21,890 nucleotides of DNA from RSA11 sp965652565. Lineage in GTDB: Bacteria; Actinomycetota; Thermoleophilia; Solirubrobacterales; 70-9. The stretch is taken from the NCBI GenBank assembly GCA_965652565.1, contig CBFGWL010000051.1:1-21890 (forward strand), written 5' to 3'. Shown in pieces: positions 1 through 6,737 of this stretch; position 1 is the first letter of the stretch, and each line of letters begins with the position of its first letter. The notes below the pieces were generated by a model. It worked only from the letters and a program-made list of their open reading frames with translations, did not search any database and was not told the DNA's origin. The translations under genes were made by a program, and so were the position numbers.

Positions 1-42
1 ACGACCCCATCGTCGAAACCACGCACTCGTGAACCGCGCTCC

Positions 43-130
43 CGCGAGTTCGCGCCTACGACGATGCCGTCGTCTTAACTGCGATCTCGCGCGGCCGGGG
101 CCTCGCGAGTTCGCGGTTACGCCGATGCCG
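43..130. repeat. Two direct copies of a CGCGAGTTCGCG-headed repeat
   Basis: A 27-bp unit at 43-69 recurs at 104-130. Both begin CGCGAGTTCGCG and end CGATGCCG, with a few differences in the middle; the copy-to-copy offset is 61 bp. A further related piece, GTCGAAACCACGCACTCG, lies at 12-29 and resembles the reverse complement of the element at 5644-5753. No gene is visible here. Likely a small family of intergenic repeats; function unknown. Confidence 0.6.
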
Positions 131-310
131 CCCCCTCCTTCGCCGCCCATCCCCGACGCCGGCGTCGCCGCACACCCCCCGGCCACGCCGCCGCGGACGC
201 AGCGCGCCGCCCCCGCCGGCGCAACCACACACACCGCTGCCACGCCGCCACCAACCCACGCGCCGCCCCCGCACATCCCCGCCCCCAGCCCAATCTGATG
301 CGACGGTCAC
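131..310. other. Gene-free C-rich leader with a G-quadruplex motif
   Basis: This stretch is strongly C-rich on the plus strand and I see no convincing gene in it on either strand. At 266-291 the plus strand has C runs of 5, 4, 5 and 3 separated by 6, 1 and 2 nt, so the minus strand fits the G3+N1-7 quadruplex pattern. The motif ends 20 nt before the -10-like box at 311 and overlaps where a -35 element would be. Whether it folds or regulates is unknown. Confidence 0.5.
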
Positions 311-316
311 TAGGCT
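311..316 (+). promoter_or_regulatory. -10-like box TAGGCT before the 326 gene
   Basis: TAGGCT lies 9 nt before the ATG at 326. It fits the TAnnCT hexamer seen before several other genes here. No ribosome binding site is visible between it and the start, so the transcript would be leaderless or nearly so. No clear -35 box is seen. Confidence 0.45.
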
Positions 317-325
317 CCTCGCTCG

Positions 326-1018
326 ATGCCGCCGATCGCAAGACCGTTTCCGCGTTTCATCGCCGACGCCTCCCAGGAGGGGCCGCCCACGGGGCGCTTC
401 AAGGAGCGCCTGGACGAGAAGTTCGCCGAGGCGTGCGCGAAGCTCGCCGACGAGGCGGGCTCGCCGCTCGCGCCCGATTCGATCCGCTGGTTCCCCGAGC
501 GGGCCTGGGGTGGGCGCGTCTGGGTGCCGGCGACGGGGTCCTCGCAGGAGGCCGTGGTGCCGGGCGACGCGCCGACCGGCAGCGAGCCGGTGACGCTCGA
601 ATACTTCGGCTGGGTCTCCTACGCCCCAGGCGAGGACGGCGAACCCGTCGACCTGCGGGCGAGCGCCGACTTCACAGACATCACCGCGGCCGACAACCCC
701 GACTGGAAGGTCGACCTCTCCGACGACGTGATCGGCCCATGGCGCTCGGAGGCCGGCCGCGGCGGCGACGTGACGTTGATCTGGGGCCTGCCGATGGTGC
801 GCGGCGCCGTCGCCGCGACCGCCGAGCTCGACGGCGAGGTGGTCGACCAGGCGCCCGTGCGCGACGGCCGCTTCACGCTCGTCGCCGTCGACGCGGTGCA
901 CGGCTTCGGCGACGACATCTACGTCGAGATCAAGCTCTGGGACCGGCGCCTGCGCCAGATCGCGTCCGAGAGCCTCTACGCGCTGGAAGACGAAGAGGAC
1001 GAGGACGAGGCGGCCTGA
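326..1018 (+). CDS. Hypothetical acidic protein, 230 aa
   Basis: I do not recognise this protein. It has no signal peptide or membrane segment, so it is probably cytoplasmic. The first ~80 residues are mixed helical; the middle (about 90-210) looks beta-rich, with evenly spaced hydrophobic strands and phrases such as EPVTLEYFGWVSY and GDDIYVEIKLWD. The last ~10 residues are almost all Asp/Glu (EDEEDEDEAA). The ATG start is supported by a TAGGCT box 9 nt upstream and by the lack of a ribosome binding site. Third-position GC is typical of the window, supporting a real gene. It converges on the amidotransferase gene, with a hairpin between the two. Function unknown. Confidence 0.75.
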   Translation: MPPIARPFPRFIADASQEGPPTGRFKERLDEKFAEACAKLADEAGSPLAPDSIRWFPERAWGGRVWVPATGSSQEAVVPGDAPTGSEPVTLEYFGWVSYAPGEDGEPVDLRASADFTDITAADNPDWKVDLSDDVIGPWRSEAGRGGDVTLIWGLPMVRGAVAATAELDGEVVDQAPVRDGRFTLVAVDAVHGFGDDIYVEIKLWDRRLRQIASESLYALEDEEDEDEAA

Positions 1019-1025
1019 GGCCGCC
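1009..1025. terminator. Hairpin between convergent genes, stop codon in the loop
   Basis: A perfect 7-bp stem GGCGGCC/GGCCGCC (1009-1015 and 1019-1025) encloses TGA, the stop codon of the 326-1018 gene. The opposing gene ends at 1035. No T-run follows on either strand, so it is terminator-like rather than a canonical intrinsic terminator, and could act in both directions. Confidence 0.45.
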
Positions 1026-1034
1026 CGCGTGCCG

Positions 1035-1757
1035 CTAGGCGGGGGCGCGCTCGCCCGCTGCCACCCGCAGGAACCGGGTGCAGAGCTCGCGCCCGAGCTC
1101 GTTCCACGCTCCCATGCGCTCGCGGATGTCGGCCTCGAGGCGCGCCGGGTCGAGGCCGCTCTCGCGGAAGTCCGCATCCTCGCGCGACTTCGCCACCCAC
1201 TCGAGGGCGTCCGCTTCGGTGACCTCGGCGTGGAACTGAATTCCCCACGCCGGCGCCTCGGCGACCCGGTAGGCCTGCACGCAGACCGCGCTGCGCGCGA
1301 GCGCCACCGCGCCCGGGGGCAGCTTCACCTGGTAGCGGTGCCACTCGAACGCGTCGAACTCGGGGGCGAGCGGGCCCACGAGGGGGTCGCCCGCCGCCTC
1401 TGGGAGCACCTCGACGCGGTGCCAGGCGAACTCGGGCCGCGGCGCCTTGGGCGCCCCGCCCCCGAGCGCGTCGGCGATCAGCTGCGCCCCGAGGCACACG
1501 CCGAGCAGCGGCACCTCGCGCTCGACGAGAGCGCGGACGAGCTCCTTCTCCGCGCGCATCCACTCGTGCTGCTCCTCCTCGTGGGCGTTCATCGAGCCGC
1601 CGAACGTGAAGACGGCGTCGAAGCCGAGCGGCTCGCCCGACGGCTCGGGGTCCTCGGCGATGTGCCACCGCTCGAGCTCGGCGCCGAAGCGCTCGATCGC
1701 GTCGGCAAAGACGCCCGCCGCGGCGTCGCGTTGGTGGATGATCGCGAGGACGCGCAT
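1035..1757 (-). CDS. Class I glutamine amidotransferase (GMP synthase-like), 240 aa
   Basis: A stand-alone type 1 glutamine amidotransferase domain, which hydrolyses glutamine and passes ammonia to an acceptor. The nucleophile is Cys88 in GVCLGAQL, with the His176/Glu178 pair in WGIQFHAEVT completing the triad. An early FTFGGSMNAHEE segment (51-61) matches the GG-S-xN region of GMP synthase-like amidotransferases. Family members often act on glutathione-like or gamma-glutamyl substrates or as uncharacterised transferases; the substrate cannot be read from the sequence. The start ATG at 1757 gives MRVLAIIHQ, the expected first beta strand. The reading frame stays open far upstream, but that is antisense to the next gene. 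A weak -10-like CACACT lies 6 nt before the ATG. It is divergent from the dehydrogenase gene. Confidence 0.88.
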   Translation of the reverse strand: MRVLAIIHQRDAAAGVFADAIERFGAELERWHIAEDPEPSGEPLGFDAVFTFGGSMNAHEEEQHEWMRAEKELVRALVEREVPLLGVCLGAQLIADALGGGAPKAPRPEFAWHRVEVLPEAAGDPLVGPLAPEFDAFEWHRYQVKLPPGAVALARSAVCVQAYRVAEAPAWGIQFHAEVTEADALEWVAKSREDADFRESGLDPARLEADIRERMGAWNELGRELCTRFLRVAAGERAPA

Positions 1758-1848
1758 GGCGCAAGTGTGCCATCGCGCCGGGCGCCCGACACGCGGGCGG
1801 TGATCGCGATACGAGTTGCGCGCACGGACGACGAGGAAAGGAGCATTC

Positions 1849-2724
1849 GTGACGCGCATCGGTTTCATCGGGCTTGGGGTGATGGGCCGGCCCATGGCGG
1901 AGAACCTGCTGCGGGCGGGCCACGAGCTGACCGTCCACAGCCGCTCGCCCGGTCCCGTCGACGCGCTCGTCGAGCAGGGGGCGGCCCGGGGCGCAAACGC
2001 TGCTGATGTCGCCGCCGCCGCCGATGTCGTGATCACGATGCTGCCCGACTCGAGCGACGTCGCCGCCGTCGGCTCGGAGGTGATCGAGGCCGCATCCCCG
2101 GGGGCGCTGCTGATCGACATGAGCACGATCTCGCCGGCCGTCGCGCGCGAGCTCGCGGGCGCAGCGCGAGCGCGCTCGCTGGGAATGCTCGACGCTCCCG
2201 TCAGCGGCGGCGACATCGGCGCACGGGACGGCACCCTCTCGATCATGGTGGGCGGGGAGCCCGACGACTTCGAGCGGGCCCGCCCGATCTTCGAGGTGCT
2301 GGGCTCGACGATCACCCACCTCGGCCCCGCCGGCTCCGGCCAGATCGCGAAGGCGTGCAACCAGGTGCTCGTGGCAGTCACCATCGAGGCGATCAGCGAG
2401 GCGCTTGTGCTCGGCTCGAAGGCGGGCGTCGACCCCGCCGCGCTCCTCGACGTGCTCTCGGGCGGGATCGGCGCCAACAAGCTCATGGAGGTCCGCCGCC
2501 GCAACTTCATCGAGCACGAGTTCACGCCCGGCTTCCGCACCCACCTGCACGCCAAGGACCTGCGGATCGCGCTCGACGAGGCGCGCGAGGCGGGTGTCGC
2601 GCTCCCTGCCACCGCGCTCGTCTCGCAGTTCCTCAACGCCCTGATCGCCGCCGGCCGGGGCGACGAGGATCACTCGTCCCTGCTCACCGTTCTCGAACGC
2701 CTCGCGGGCGCTGACGACGGCTGA
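1849..2724 (+). CDS. NAD(P)-dependent beta-hydroxyacid dehydrogenase (HIBADH/GarR-like), 291 aa
   Basis: Member of the 3-hydroxyisobutyrate dehydrogenase / tartronate semialdehyde reductase family, which oxidises beta-hydroxyacids or reduces the matching semialdehydes with NAD(P). The N-terminal Rossmann motif GFIGLGVMGRPMAENL is at residues 5-20, the substrate-binding signature DAPVSGGDIGARDG at 115-128, and the catalytic lysine is Lys168 in GSGQIAKACNQ, with Asn171 alongside. The length is typical. The start is GTG 1849, chosen because GGAAAGGAG (1835-1843) sits 5 nt upstream and because translation then begins directly at the first beta strand; a TTG at 1816 would overrun that ribosome binding site. 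Arg32 after the second strand (VHSRS) suggests NADP preference, by inference. The exact substrate is unknown. Confidence 0.9.
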   Translation: MTRIGFIGLGVMGRPMAENLLRAGHELTVHSRSPGPVDALVEQGAARGANAADVAAAADVVITMLPDSSDVAAVGSEVIEAASPGALLIDMSTISPAVARELAGAARARSLGMLDAPVSGGDIGARDGTLSIMVGGEPDDFERARPIFEVLGSTITHLGPAGSGQIAKACNQVLVAVTIEAISEALVLGSKAGVDPAALLDVLSGGIGANKLMEVRRRNFIEHEFTPGFRTHLHAKDLRIALDEAREAGVALPATALVSQFLNALIAAGRGDEDHSSLLTVLERLAGADDG

Positions 2725-2728
2725 CGAG

Positions 2729-2740
2729 GAGGGATCCCTC
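2729..2740. promoter_or_regulatory. 12-bp perfect palindrome upstream of folE
   Basis: GAGGGATCCCTC is a perfect palindrome just after the dehydrogenase stop and 52 bp before the folE start. It could be a small operator for folE, or fold as a 4-bp stem at the end of the upstream transcript. No known binding family is recognised. Confidence 0.3.
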
Positions 2741-2792
2741 AGCGCGCGGTGCCCGCAGGTAAGAACCGCTCGCCCGGCGTCGCTAACGGGGT

Positions 2793-3446
2793 ATGACGAT
2801 CTCTCAACCTGCCTCCGCCGACGTCCTTGATCTCCACACGGAAGACGACGCCGAGCCGCCCGGGCACGCCGCGCTTCATGCTGCGCCGCCGCCGCTCGAT
2901 CGCGCCCGCGCCGAGGCCGCCGCGCGCGAGCTGCTCGCCGCGCTCGGCGTGGACGTCGAGGCCGAATCGATCCGGGCCACCCCGCGGCGGATGGTCGACG
3001 TCTACGAGGAGCTGCTGAGCCCGGCGTCGTTCAACCCGACGACGTTCCCCAACGACGGGGGCTACGACGAGCTCGTGGTCGCCCGTTCGATCCCGTTTCA
3101 CTCGCTCTGCGAGCACCACCTGTTGCCGTTCGTGGGCGTCGCGCACGTCGGCTATCTGCCCGGCGAGCGCATCGTCGGCCTCTCCAAGCTCGCGCGCGTG
3201 GTCGACTACTTCGCGCGCGGCGTGCAGGTGCAGGAGCGCCTGACCACGCAGATCGCGGATTGGCTCGATCGGGCCCTGCAGCCGCGGGGCGTGGGCGTGG
3301 TGCTCGAGGCCGAGCACATGTGCATGTCGCTGCGGGGCGTCCGGAAGACCGGATCCGCCACGCTCACATCCGCCCTCCTCGGCGCGTTGCGCGACGACGA
3401 GCGCACCCGGCAGGAGTTCCTGGCGCTTTGCGGAGGGACGCGCTGA
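2793..3446 (+). CDS. folE: GTP cyclohydrolase I, 217 aa
   Basis: Converts GTP to 7,8-dihydroneopterin triphosphate, the first step of folate (and other pterin) synthesis, in the cytoplasm. The signature runs from IPFHSLCEHHLLPF (100-113) through GLSKLARVVDYFARGVQVQERLT (about 129-151) to EAEHMCMSLRGV (172-183). The zinc ligands expected for the zinc-dependent type IA enzyme are present: Cys106, His109 and Cys177, with the catalytic His108 next to His109. There is a ~35-residue variable N-terminal extension, common in this family. The ATG is preceded by CTAACGGGGT without a strong ribosome binding site. The stop overlaps the next start (TGATG), so the flavoprotein downstream is translationally coupled. 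Confidence 0.95.
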   Translation: MTISQPASADVLDLHTEDDAEPPGHAALHAAPPPLDRARAEAAARELLAALGVDVEAESIRATPRRMVDVYEELLSPASFNPTTFPNDGGYDELVVARSIPFHSLCEHHLLPFVGVAHVGYLPGERIVGLSKLARVVDYFARGVQVQERLTTQIADWLDRALQPRGVGVVLEAEHMCMSLRGVRKTGSATLTSALLGALRDDERTRQEFLALCGGTR

Positions 3447-4669
3447 TGGCCGCGCCGTTCGTGATCGTGGGAGGCGGCCTGGCCGGCGCGAAGGGCGCCG
3501 AGGCGCTGCGCGAGGAGGGCTACGACGGCCCGATCGTGCTGATCGGCGCGGAGGACGAGCTCCCCTACGAGCGCCCGCCGCTCTCGAAGGAGTACCTGCG
3601 CGGCGAGGCCGACCGCGAGGACCCGCGCGTCCACGGCGCGGGCTGGTACGACGACCACGACGTCGAGCTGCGGCTGGGAACCCGGGTCGAGGACATCGAT
3701 CTGGCCGCGCGGGAGCTGGTCCTCGCCGGTGGCGAGCGCCTCGCCTGGGGGCGCCTGCTCCTGGCGACGGGCGCGGAGCCGCGCCGCCTTCCGCTCCCGG
3801 GCGGCGAGCTGGCGGGCGTGCACTACCTGCGCGACCTGCAGGACTCGGACGCCCTGCGCGAGGCGATCAAGGGTGGCGGACGCGTGGCCGTGATCGGGGC
3901 GGGCTGGATCGGCTCCGAGGTGGCCGCGTCGGCGCGCCAGCTTGGGGCCGAGGTGACCGTGCTCGAGGCGGCGTCGCTGCCGCTCGAGCGCGTCCTGGGA
4001 AGCCGCGCCTCCGAGTTCTTCGCGGACGTGCATCGCTCCCACGGCGTCGATCTGCGCCTCGGCGTCGGCGTCGAGCGCTTCGTCGGCGACGGCGCCGTGC
4101 AGGCGGTCGAGCTCGCCGACGGCGAGCGCGTGGAGTGCGACCTGGTCGTGGTGGGAGTGGGCGTCGCGCCTCGCACGGAACTCGCCGAGCGGGCCGGGCT
4201 TGCGATCGACAACGGGATCGCGGTGGGCGCCAACCTCGAGACGAGTGCGCCGGGGGTGTTCGCGGCGGGCGATGTCGCCAACGCTGAGCACCCCTTCTAC
4301 GGGCACCCGCTGCGCGTCGAGCACTGGGCCAACGCCCTGCACCAGCCCGAGACCGCCGCGCGGTCGATGCTGGGCAAGCCGGCGAGCTACGACCGCCTGC
4401 CGTTCTTCTTCTCCGATCAGTACGACGTCGGCATGGAGTACGCGGGATTCGCGGCGAGCTTCGACGAGGTCGTGCTGCGCGGCGATCCGGGGGAAGGCGA
4501 GTTCATCGCGTTCTGGCTGGCCGACGGGCGGGTGCTCGCCGGGATGAACGTGAACATCTGGGACGTCAACGATTCGATCCAAGCCCTGATCCGCTCGCGA
4601 CGGGTCGTCTCGCGCGACGCGCTGCGCGACCCGGAGACGCCGTTGGGGGAGCTGGCCGAGGAGTCATGA
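3446..4669 (+). CDS. FAD-dependent NAD(P)H:ferredoxin/rubredoxin reductase-like protein, 407 aa
   Basis: Pyridine-nucleotide oxidoreductase of the putidaredoxin/ferredoxin reductase type, which passes electrons from NAD(P)H through FAD to a small iron-sulfur protein. FAD-binding VIVGGGLAGAKGAEAL is at residues 6-21, followed by the hallmark LPYERPPLSKEYLRG (38-52). The NAD-binding VAVIGAGWIGSEVA is near 147-160, and the second FAD motif TSAPGVFAAGDVA is near 266-278. A C-terminal Reductase_C-like domain begins around FFFSDQYDVGMEYAGF. There is no CxxxxC redox disulfide, unlike thioredoxin-type relatives, so it is a one-electron-partner reductase. No ferredoxin gene is seen in the window. The start overlaps the folE stop by 1 nt. 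Confidence 0.9.
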   Translation: MAAPFVIVGGGLAGAKGAEALREEGYDGPIVLIGAEDELPYERPPLSKEYLRGEADREDPRVHGAGWYDDHDVELRLGTRVEDIDLAARELVLAGGERLAWGRLLLATGAEPRRLPLPGGELAGVHYLRDLQDSDALREAIKGGGRVAVIGAGWIGSEVAASARQLGAEVTVLEAASLPLERVLGSRASEFFADVHRSHGVDLRLGVGVERFVGDGAVQAVELADGERVECDLVVVGVGVAPRTELAERAGLAIDNGIAVGANLETSAPGVFAAGDVANAEHPFYGHPLRVEHWANALHQPETAARSMLGKPASYDRLPFFFSDQYDVGMEYAGFAASFDEVVLRGDPGEGEFIAFWLADGRVLAGMNVNIWDVNDSIQALIRSRRVVSRDALRDPETPLGELAEES

Positions 4670-4748
4670 GGGCGTGGCGCCCCAAGCAGAGGCCGCCGGT
4701 CGGCGCCGCGCCGGGATCCTGCGCGCACCGGCGCTCGCGAACCAGGTC

Positions 4749-4754
4749 TATGCT
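4749..4754 (+). promoter_or_regulatory. -10-like box TATGCT, leaderless promoter for the sigma factor
   Basis: TATGCT lies exactly 6 nt before GTG 4761, placing the expected transcription start at or next to the start codon. No ribosome binding site is present. This decides the start of the sigma factor gene. No -35 is visible. Confidence 0.55.
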
Positions 4755-4760
4755 CGCCCC

Positions 4761-5405
4761 GTGGGCGACGCCTCCCCGCATCCACCGGCGTCCGCCGCGG
4801 CCGAACAGCCGACCGCGCAGTGGTGGGTGCGCAACCTTCGTCCCGGCGGCCCCGAGCGTGATGACGCGCTCGCCCGGCTCCACGGCCTCATGGTCCGTGC
4901 CAGTCGCTTCGAGCTGGGCCGCCGCCAGGGCGCGCTGGCGCACGTGCGCGGGGAGGAGCTCGAGGACATCGCCATGCAGGCCGCCGACGACGCGATGATG
5001 GCCGTGCTCGCCAAGCTCGACGACTTCCGCGGCGAGAGCCGGTTCACGACATGGGCCTACAAGTTCGCGATCGTCGAGGCCGGCGTGAAGCTGCGCCGGC
5101 GCGCGTGGCAGGACCGCGAGGTCCTCGTCACGCCCGAGGCCTGGGACTCGCTCGGACAGCGAGCGGCCTCCGCGCCCGGCGAGGGCGAGGAACTGCATCG
5201 CCTGAAGGCCGCGATCGACTCGGCGCTCACTTCGCACCAGCGGGAGGTGTTCGTCGCCCTGGCGCTCAACGAGGTACCGATCGACGTGCTCGCCGAGCGC
5301 CTGAACACGACGCGCGGCGCGCTCTACAAGGCCCTGCACGACGCCCGCCGGAAGCTGCGGCGGGTCCTGGCCGCCGAGGCCGGGGGGACCGAGGTCCCGT
5401 CGTGA
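4761..5405 (+). CDS. ECF-type RNA polymerase sigma factor, 214 aa
   Basis: Extracytoplasmic-function sigma-70 protein. Region 2 spans about residues 35-115; its core, LDDFRGESRFTTWAYKFA at 86-103, is the DNA-melting segment. Region 4 spans about 145-205: LTSHQREVFVALALNEVPID, then an HTH around LAERLNTTRGALYKALHDARRKLR. There is no region 1.1 or 3. I chose GTG 4761 because a TATGCT box sits 6 nt upstream. An upstream in-frame GTG at 4674 would add 29 residues of low-complexity sequence across that promoter. The gene overlaps the anti-sigma gene by 4 nt (GTGA), the classic arrangement for a sigma/anti-sigma pair. The signal it responds to is not evident. Confidence 0.88.
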   Translation: MGDASPHPPASAAAEQPTAQWWVRNLRPGGPERDDALARLHGLMVRASRFELGRRQGALAHVRGEELEDIAMQAADDAMMAVLAKLDDFRGESRFTTWAYKFAIVEAGVKLRRRAWQDREVLVTPEAWDSLGQRAASAPGEGEELHRLKAAIDSALTSHQREVFVALALNEVPIDVLAERLNTTRGALYKALHDARRKLRRVLAAEAGGTEVPS

Positions 5406-5635
5406 GCGAAGCGCCCCGACCCGCCGAGGCGCTCGCGCGCCTGCTCGGGCCCGAGGGCCCGGAGGTGAGCTGCGAGGAGTGCTTCGAGCTGCTCGACCGC
5501 TACGTGGAGCTCGAGCTCGGCGGCCAGCCGGCGGACGATCGCATTCCCGGGATGGCCGCGCACCTGGAGGGATGCCCGGCCTGCCGCGAGGAGCACGAGA
5601 GCCTGCGGGCGCTCCTGCTCGAGGACGCCCGCTGA
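5402..5635 (+). CDS. Zinc-finger anti-sigma factor, 77 aa, soluble
   Basis: Small partner of the preceding sigma factor. It has the zinc anti-sigma motif His54-x3-Cys58-x2-Cys61 (MAAHLEGCPACREEH) and an additional upstream pair Cys24-x2-Cys27 (SCEECFELLDRYVE), so four cysteines and a histidine can bind zinc or sense redox state, as in RsrA-type factors. It has no transmembrane segment, so it would act in the cytoplasm rather than as a membrane sensor. The GTG start overlaps the sigma stop by 4 nt, giving translational coupling and matched expression. Redox sensing is an inference from the cysteines and the soluble form. Confidence 0.82.
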   Translation: MSEAPRPAEALARLLGPEGPEVSCEECFELLDRYVELELGGQPADDRIPGMAAHLEGCPACREEHESLRALLLEDAR

Positions 5636-5643
5636 GCCCCGCG

Positions 5644-5753
5644 CCGCGACTTCGTCATTTCGACGGTTGATCCCACTGAATCCCGAAGTCGCGGCGGATG
5701 GTGTCGCGAGTTCGTGATCTCGACGGTTGATCCCACGAAATGCCGAATTCGCG
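5644..5753. repeat. Two copies of a 49-bp inverted-repeat element, 60-bp period
   Basis: Copy 1 (5645-5693) and copy 2 (5705-5753) align without gaps and share the core TCGACGGTTGATCCCAC. Copy 1 has perfect 11-bp arms CCGCGACTTCG (5644-5654) and CGAAGTCGCGG (5684-5694). Copy 2 has arms CGCGAGTTCG and CGAATTCGCG with one mismatch that is a G-U pair in RNA. The pair sits right after the anti-sigma stop and could act as a terminator or as a REP-like mobile or structural element. A related fragment is at 12-29. Confidence 0.75.
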
Positions 5754-5817
5754 CGTGGCCGTCGCGGCCGATGGCTACGGTCAGAAGCCGTCCGCTGGAG
5801 GCGACCGAACCGAGGGG

Positions 5818-6693
5818 ATGCGACGACTGCGACCGAGAACGCGAGGATGGCTGGTGCCGCTGTGTGTGCTGACGGCGCTCGCAGTTGCGCTCGCGGGCTG
5901 CGACGAGGGCAGCGAGTCCGGCGAGCGCGACCGCGCCGCGCCCTCGGCCGCCAAGCCGGATCGCCCCGCGAAGGAGCGCCGCTCGCGGGCGCGCGAGCGC
6001 AAGCGGGACCGCAAGCCGAAGCCGGATCGCCCCGCGTCCGGGCGCGCGCCCGGGATCCCCGGTGACGCCACGCGCACGACCGTCGTCGAGGTGACCGACG
6101 GGGACACGGTGAAGCTCGCGGACATCGGCGCCGCGCGGATCATCGGCGTGGACACGCCCGAGGTCTACGGCGGGGCCGAGTGCTACGGGGCGGAGGCGTC
6201 GGACTTCGCCAAATCGCTGCTGAGTCCCGGCGACACCGTCTACTACCGCCACGGCGTCGAGGAAACCGACCGCTATGGGCGCGACCTCATCTACCTGTGG
6301 CTGAGCGGCGGGACCTTCTTCAACGCCGCGCTCGTCAAGGAGGGCTACGCGGTCACCCTCACGATCCCGCCGAACGTCGAGTTCGCCGACCTCTTTAGGC
6401 GCCTGGCCGCCAAGGCGCGCGCGGCGGGCCGGGGGCTGTGGGCGAGCGATACGTGCGGCGGCGACCCCGACGCGCCCGCGGGAGGCGCCCCGCCGCGCAA
6501 CGAGGCGTCGCCCGCCGGCAACCGCGGCGGGGGAGGCCGCGGGGGAGGGGCCGGATGCGAGCCCGGTTACAGCCCGTGCGTGCCGACGTACCCGCCTGAC
6601 TTGGACTGCGCCGACATCGGCCGCACCGTCAAGGTCACCGGCGCGGACCCGCATCGCCTCGACGGCGACGGCGACGGGCTCGGCTGCGAGTAG
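5818..6693 (+). CDS. Thermonuclease-Excalibur lipoprotein, 291 aa
   Basis: Secreted, membrane-anchored calcium-dependent nuclease. The lipoprotein signal is residues 1-28 with the lipobox ALAGC (Cys28). A very basic, disordered linker (about 38-78) follows. The staphylococcal-nuclease domain is about 86-212, with the expected catalytic residues: Arg107, Asp112 and Glu115 in RIIGVDTPE, and Arg155 in ETDRYGRDLIYLW. A Gly-rich linker (about 220-246) leads to a C-terminal Excalibur calcium-binding domain (247-291) ending DGDGDGLGCE. The ATG at 5818 is chosen because it begins the signal peptide; an upstream ATG at 5740 lies inside the repeat element. A -10-like TACGGT is at 5776-5781. Probable role: extracellular nucleic-acid degradation. 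Confidence 0.9.
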   Translation: MRRLRPRTRGWLVPLCVLTALAVALAGCDEGSESGERDRAAPSAAKPDRPAKERRSRARERKRDRKPKPDRPASGRAPGIPGDATRTTVVEVTDGDTVKLADIGAARIIGVDTPEVYGGAECYGAEASDFAKSLLSPGDTVYYRHGVEETDRYGRDLIYLWLSGGTFFNAALVKEGYAVTLTIPPNVEFADLFRRLAAKARAAGRGLWASDTCGGDPDAPAGGAPPRNEASPAGNRGGGGRGGGAGCEPGYSPCVPTYPPDLDCADIGRTVKVTGADPHRLDGDGDGLGCE

Positions 6694-6725
6694 GCCGCGC
6701 GAACGGCCCCGTCGCGGGCGTCGTT

Positions 6726-6731
6726 TAGCCT
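6726..6731 (+). promoter_or_regulatory. -10-like box TAGCCT, leaderless promoter
   Basis: TAGCCT lies exactly 6 nt before GTG 6738 with no ribosome binding site, as expected for a leaderless transcript. No -35 is visible. Confidence 0.5.
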
Positions 6732-6737
6732 GCGCGC

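Noticed and set aside
56..1177. Long minus-strand open frame over the first gene
   Set aside because: The translation has no recognisable motif, crosses the repeats, and opposes a better-supported plus-strand gene.
2787..2796. Decamer ACGGGGTATG shared with 16719-16728
   Set aside because: Single short match without a common context; at 16719 no gene starts there, so it is probably chance.
4674..4760. Upstream GTG for the sigma factor
   Set aside because: The extension is low-complexity and would run through the TATGCT box that sits 6 nt before GTG 4761.
5644..5753. CRISPR array
   Set aside because: Only two copies, the repeat occupies most of each period, and no cas gene is present.
5740..5817. 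Upstream ATG extending the nuclease lipoprotein
   Set aside because: It lies inside the second repeat copy and would place 26 residues before a perfect lipoprotein signal peptide.
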